Shown: in pieces, positions 60,414-64,000 of the stretch | Numbering within the stretch: position 1 is the first letter of the stretch | Layout: each line of letters starts with the position of its first letter | From: UBA1794 sp050946375 | Lineage (GTDB): Bacteria; Bacteroidota; Bacteroidia; Bacteroidales; Bacteroidaceae | Length of the DNA stretch: 64,000 nt | NCBI GenBank assembly: GCA_050946375.1 | Contig: JBMNUT010000002.1 | Coordinates: forward strand, 62,001-126,000 | Reading direction: 5' to 3' | The notes under the pieces: generated by a model | The model's database searches: none | What the model saw: only the letters and a program-made list of their open reading frames with translations | Told to the model about the DNA's origin: nothing | Translations under genes and position numbers: made by a program

Positions 60414-63338
60414 TTAAATGTCCACGTTGAGCTGCACGACGTACGTACGCGGAGCGGCCAGCGCCATCGGGCGATAGGAATACTCCGTATTCGTCAGGTT
60501 GTTGATGAGGAAGCGGAAGGACACCTCCTCGGTGACGCGCACGCCAAAGCGGAAATCCACGGTGCAATAGTCCGTGTTATGCCCCGCCCAGTAGGAAGCG
60601 AGCGTCTGCCCTTCGATATTGCCGAACATGATTTCGCGCACATAGTCCATCAAATCTTTCCCGTCCTTGGCCCTTTCGTCCACCATCAGGTAGTCTACGG
60701 CCAGAATCTTGCTCTTCCACGTAAGGTTGGCGCCGATGCTTATGCGCTTCCACGCAAAGTCGAGTGAAGCCTTGAAGGTATGCTTCTGACGATACTTGAG
60801 GTACTTCGAGTCGTTCGACTTCTCCTTCATCTGCAAAGGGTCGGTGTATTGGGATTCGCGCTCGTTGCGCTCCTTGTAATCCGCATCGCGCGGCTCGATA
60901 TACGTATAGCCCAGGGAGTAATGCAAGGCCGTATTCTTGTCGAAGGAGTACTGCCCTGTGGTCTCCAGCTCTACGCCGTAGATTTGCGCCTTCGAGACAT
61001 TGCGGAACTGCGCCCCGATTCCTACCACACTCATGGGACTTCCGTTGTAAGTATGCTCACTGGTACTCAAACCGCCGTAGTGGCTTACGGCGTCCACGAT
61101 GCTGTTTATTCCGTCGCTCGGATGGTAAATTCCATTTTCATCCAGCGTAAGCAGGCCAAAGTAGTACTCGATCATGTCGTCATACTCGGTATAGAATCCG
61201 GCCACATCGAAGACTCCCTGGAAACCGCCTATCTTATATCCCTGTTTGAAGCCCAGTTCTGCATTGAAGCCCTTCTCCGCTTTCAGTTCGGGATTGGGGA
61301 AAACGCCAAAACCACCGATGTCCTTCAGAGCATACTTCTCGATAATGGTCGGATTGCGGTAGCCTTGGCCGAAGCTCGCCCGCAGGAAGCTGTATTCGGC
61401 CAGCTGGTAATTGATACCGGCGCGGAACACCGGACGGAAAGGAGCCTCGATGCCGAAGATTTTCGTCTCCGCTTCGCGATAACTGTCGTCAATCCGATAA
61501 TATTCGCCCCGCATGCCGGCCGAAATGCTCAGGCGGTCGAAGAAGCGTTGGTCGTACTGTATGTAGAGAGCCGCATTGTCACTCTGGTGATTGCCTGCCG
61601 TCAATGAATTATAGGTGATGTGGTCATAGGTAACACCGGCAGTGAGCTGGATGCCGTTATTGAACTTTTTGCCGAATTGATAGTCCACATAATAATTATA
61701 GGTCTTGTCCACTACGTCATTCACGCCGACATCTTCGGTTTTCACATTGATGGCGTCGGTAAGCCACGAGACGAGATTTTTCGTATCCAGGCCGATTGTC
61801 CCGCCTTCCGTCGTAATGGGCAGGCCGTGGGCCAGCACCCATGCGATCAAATCGTTGCAGTCGTTGGTGTCCGCGCCGGGGAAAAGATTGCCGAGCAGCT
61901 CGGTAAGCGGACCGATGGCATTGGTCACTCCGCCCATAAGGTCGCCGTTCGTGTAACCTTCGAGTATGGGTTGTATGACGGGGAGCAGGTCAGTCAGGTT
62001 GCCGTTCTGCACGTTTGAAATCAAAGAGCTTATGGCGTCGACGTCGGGGTCCATGTTTCCGATGATTTCGGTGAGGCCCGGCTGCGCGGTAGGCTTTATG
62101 ATATTGTCGCCGCGATAGGCAATGCGTGCCCGTACTTTATGGGTGAATCCGCGGTTCGGGTCGGAATAGTTGAAGAAAGGCGCTACCTCGAAGGTGTTTT
62201 CCTCACGCCCCATGTTGGCCAGAGGCGAGGCCTTATACGGCTCGGCCGCAGAGCGCCAGATGAAGAAGTCGCCGTATTCGTTGGTCATGTAGTTGGTGTT
62301 GAAACCATAATTCATGTACCTTTCGCCCATGTCCGGCTGGTGATAGGTCAGAGAGCCGCTCAGCCGCAGCCGTTTATTGTAGCCCTGCTGGCGATAGCCC
62401 TCATCGGTAAAGAGGTTCAAGGCGCCGGAGACGTCGAAGTTTCCAATGCGGCGGCTGTGGCTCAGGTCCCAGCCTTCGTAGATGGGGTTGCGCACCCCGC
62501 TGTACAGACTGTTGCGCAAGAGCGGCTCGACCTGGTAGTCGCCGTCCTGCCACATGCTCTTCCCGTTCCAGTCGTAGCTCTTGTTTTTGGGATTTCCGTA
62601 GATGCCGACGTACGTACTGAAGTGGGTTTTCGGGTCAACCCCCGGGCGTGCCGTGCGCACGTTGATAATGCCGTTGAGCGCCGACGAGCCGTAAAGTACG
62701 GACGACGCCCCCTTGATGATTTCCACCTGGCTGATGTTGTTGACCGGAACGTTGTTCCAGTTCAGTTCATTCGACCCCACTGTCAGCGCATTCATGCCGT
62801 CCACGAGCATCAAACAACGGGAACCTACGCTGTACGTCCACCCCGATCCGCCGCGGATGGAGGGCTGCTTGTCGTTAACATCCACGCCGGGAACCTGCCG
62901 AAGCGTCTCGCTCAGGTCGGTAGGCGCCTGCTTCGTTATGTCTTGCTGCTTGAGAACGTTCATCGAGACGGTCACGTCGCTCACTTTCTGCTCGAACCTT
63001 CCGGCCGTAATCACCACGTCCTGGAGCAAGTTCGTAGCCACTTTCATATAAATGTCCCGCGTCAGGACTTCCCGCTTATTGATGACGATGGGCAGTTTCA
63101 CGTCCTCATAGCCGAGGTAGCTTACCACCAAATCCACACCGCCTTCGGGCACATCCAGCGAATAGGCGCCCTTCTCGTCGGAAAACGTGCCGCGCGGCTC
63201 TTTCTGTCCATAGCTGATGGAGACGCCGGCCAAGGGCTCGTTGGTCTGTGCATCGTAGACAAAACCTTTAATCGTCTGCGCCTGAGCAAGGAATGGGCAG
63301 AACATTCCGCACAAAAGCAGGAAGAATAATTTTCTCAT
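60414..63338 (-). CDS. TonB-dependent outer-membrane receptor
   Basis: 974 residues: a signal peptide (...CPFLAQA-Q), a carboxypeptidase-D-like domain ('IKGFVYDAQTNEPLAGVSISY...YLGYEDV', 22-100), a plug ('LQDVVITAGRFEQKVSDVTVSMNVLKQQDI', 'LSETLRQVPGVDVNDKQPSIRGG', 'VEIIKGASSVLYGSSALNGIINV'), and a long barrel ending 'TYVVQLNVDI', which closes with a barrel-type aromatic/hydrophobic pattern. It is not SusC-type: no SusD neighbour and FecA/BtuB-like plug spacing. Substrate unknown; an iron complex or vitamin is possible. A -7 element, TAAATTTG, lies at plus 63413-63420 about 75 bp upstream. Confidence 0.95.
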   Translation of the reverse strand: MRKLFFLLLCGMFCPFLAQAQTIKGFVYDAQTNEPLAGVSISYGQKEPRGTFSDEKGAYSLDVPEGGVDLVVSYLGYEDVKLPIVINKREVLTRDIYMKVATNLLQDVVITAGRFEQKVSDVTVSMNVLKQQDITKQAPTDLSETLRQVPGVDVNDKQPSIRGGSGWTYSVGSRCLMLVDGMNALTVGSNELNWNNVPVNNISQVEIIKGASSVLYGSSALNGIINVRTARPGVDPKTHFSTYVGIYGNPKNKSYDWNGKSMWQDGDYQVEPLLRNSLYSGVRNPIYEGWDLSHSRRIGNFDVSGALNLFTDEGYRQQGYNKRLRLSGSLTYHQPDMGERYMNYGFNTNYMTNEYGDFFIWRSAAEPYKASPLANMGREENTFEVAPFFNYSDPNRGFTHKVRARIAYRGDNIIKPTAQPGLTEIIGNMDPDVDAISSLISNVQNGNLTDLLPVIQPILEGYTNGDLMGGVTNAIGPLTELLGNLFPGADTNDCNDLIAWVLAHGLPITTEGGTIGLDTKNLVSWLTDAINVKTEDVGVNDVVDKTYNYYVDYQFGKKFNNGIQLTAGVTYDHITYNSLTAGNHQSDNAALYIQYDQRFFDRLSISAGMRGEYYRIDDSYREAETKIFGIEAPFRPVFRAGINYQLAEYSFLRASFGQGYRNPTIIEKYALKDIGGFGVFPNPELKAEKGFNAELGFKQGYKIGGFQGVFDVAGFYTEYDDMIEYYFGLLTLDENGIYHPSDGINSIVDAVSHYGGLSTSEHTYNGSPMSVVGIGAQFRNVSKAQIYGVELETTGQYSFDKNTALHYSLGYTYIEPRDADYKERNERESQYTDPLQMKEKSNDSKYLKYRQKHTFKASLDFAWKRISIGANLTWKSKILAVDYLMVDERAKDGKDLMDYVREIMFGNIEGQTLASYWAGHNTDYCTVDFRFGVRVTEEVSFRFLINNLTNTEYSYRPMALAAPRTYVVQLNVDI

Positions 63339-63646
63339 AAGCTGTCCTATTTTTAAGTTCTATTTAGCAAAATCGCTGCAAAATTCCTCATTTTCCGCGG
63401 AACTGGCAAGTACAAATTTATCGGTTTTATGTACAAAACTATCGAAAACGGCCCCTTTTCCGCCTAAAATCCAGCCCGAAGCAGTATCTTTGCCCTGCCG
63501 AAACGCGCCTTTTCACCCGCACGAGCCAGAGCCCGGCGCCGGGGCTTCGCACCCGGAGGCCCGCCCCGCTTACGGAAAAGTGCTGCCACTTTTCACAAAA
63601 AGCCCTGCCACTCTGCCGCAAAAGTGCCGCCGCTTTTCAGAAAAAG
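63339..63646. promoter_or_regulatory. 308-bp divergent region with two promoters and repeat locus 21
   Basis: Minus-strand TAAATTTG at plus 63413-63420 (TonB receptor) and plus-strand TATCTTTG at 63485-63492 (AraC gene). Repeat units fill 63574-63646 and end at the AraC start codon, so they form its leader. No riboswitch-like fold is evident. Confidence 0.55.
63574..63646. repeat. Dispersed repeat, locus 21
   Basis: Three units: GAAAAGTGCTGCCACTTTTC, AAAAAGCCCTGCC and AAAAGTGCCGCCGCTTTTC, directly before the AraC-family start. Confidence 0.8.
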
Positions 63647-64000
63647 ATGAAAAACAACCTGCTACAAGAGCCACTCCCCCAGTTCGATCTGCCCGTGCCG
63701 TTCATCGCGAGCGACGAGATTACCGCCGAAATCCTCAACCTTTACCGGTTTTCACCCTGCCGTATCGAGGCATGCATCTTCGCCATTTGCACAAAGGGCA
63801 GCATCCGCGTACACATCAACCTGCGGGAATCGCTCGTCAAGCAGGATGATATCGTCCTCCTCGCCCCCGGAAGTTTCATTCAGGTACACGAAGCCTCGCC
63901 CGACTGCCGCATGGGATTCATAGGCTTCTCGGGCGAATTCATGAAAGAGAGCGGCTTTCAGAAAAATCTGTCCCCCTATATGCCCTTTCTGCTGGACAAA
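63647..64000 (+). CDS. AraC-family regulator, N-terminal part (runs off window)
   Basis: 118 codons open to the window end, beginning MKNNLLQEPLPQFDLPVPFI. The segment 'ICTKGSIRVHINLRESLVKQDDIVLLAPGSFIQVHEAS' is the cupin-like sensing domain seen at the N terminus of Bacteroidales AraC-type activators. The HTH is expected beyond the window, so the call is provisional. A shorter overlapping frame (63490-63849) is a shadow. Confidence 0.75.
   Translation, partial: MKNNLLQEPLPQFDLPVPFIASDEITAEILNLYRFSPCRIEACIFAICTKGSIRVHINLRESLVKQDDIVLLAPGSFIQVHEASPDCRMGFIGFSGEFMKESGFQKNLSPYMPFLLDK

Noticed and set aside
63339..63420. Cobalamin or other riboswitch before the TonB receptor
   Set aside because: The leader is only about 75 nt, AT-rich and lacks a B12-box-like or other conserved fold.
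1342..63646. Pasteurellaceae uptake sequence (AAGTGCGGT-like) by horizontal transfer
   Set aside because: The AAAGTGC core is similar but the GGT end and flanking AT-tract are not kept, and all genes look native to Bacteroidales; only the functional analogy is worth testing.
63490..63849. 119-codon plus-strand frame near the window end
   Set aside because: It overlaps a different plus-strand frame with a clear AraC-type N-terminal domain and begins inside the promoter and repeat region.

Overview
The window is chromosomal DNA from a GC-rich member of the order Bacteroidales. Three things support this. Promoters carry the Bacteroidetes -7 element TAnnTTTG (nine clear exact or near-exact cases). 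The gene set is typical of the group: rimP-nusA-infB-sufBCDS, glycine-lipid acyltransferases, DUF4292 and DUF4886 lipoproteins, an M48/YgjP protease, a LytS/LytTR-controlled MacAB-TolC operon and a membrane pyrophosphatase. Secreted glycoside hydrolases also end in the 'DG..I..PKGIYIV' tail common in this order. The genus cannot be fixed from sequence alone. Coding is dense, with no phage, IS element, CRISPR array or obvious genomic island.

Layout. 1-3.4 kb: a partial glycosyltransferase, a YgjP-like metalloprotease and a GlsA/GlsB-like pair for glycine (ornithine-type) lipids. 3.5-9.2 kb: an envelope operon of dut, a TPR protein, a DUF4292 lipoprotein, an EnvC-like amidase activator and an MOP-family flippase. 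9.5-18.5 kb: a four-repeat lipoprotein, a 1778-residue GH51+GH43 arabinofuranosidase and a DUF4886 lipoprotein. 18.7-21.5 kb, minus strand: rnhB and hppA. 21.9-27.3 kb: two paralogous secreted proteins, a CAT-like acyltransferase and a CPA2 antiporter. 27.5-37.2 kb: rimP-nusA-infB and sufBCDS. 37.6-43.7 kb: a 1415-residue multidomain secreted protein and an RluA-type pseudouridine synthase. 43.8-51.8 kb: an orphan cydB, divergent from a TolC-MacA-MacB-MacB-kinase-regulator operon. 52-57.5 kb: a phosphatase-like lipoprotein, a PfkB kinase overlapping an arabinose-5-phosphate isomerase-like gene, an M16 protease, a double-Nudix protein and two identical tRNA-Asn genes. 57.6-64 kb: an S41 protease, a WbqC protein, a TonB-dependent receptor and the start of an AraC-type regulator.

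The most unusual feature is a dispersed family of short modular repeats built from AAAAGTGC/GCACTTTT and AAGGCTTTT/AAAAGCCTT half-units joined by CCG-like linkers. I find it at 21 loci. It forms intrinsic-terminator-like hairpins between convergent genes, lies in divergent and leader regions, forms an eight-unit tandem array (9294-9467) whose last unit supplies a promoter, and occurs inside five coding sequences. In four of those five it is read in the same frame, giving S-A-G-T or S-A-R-T; the fifth has no clean KSAGTF-type core. I know of no description of this family in Bacteroidetes, and it is my main candidate for a new system.
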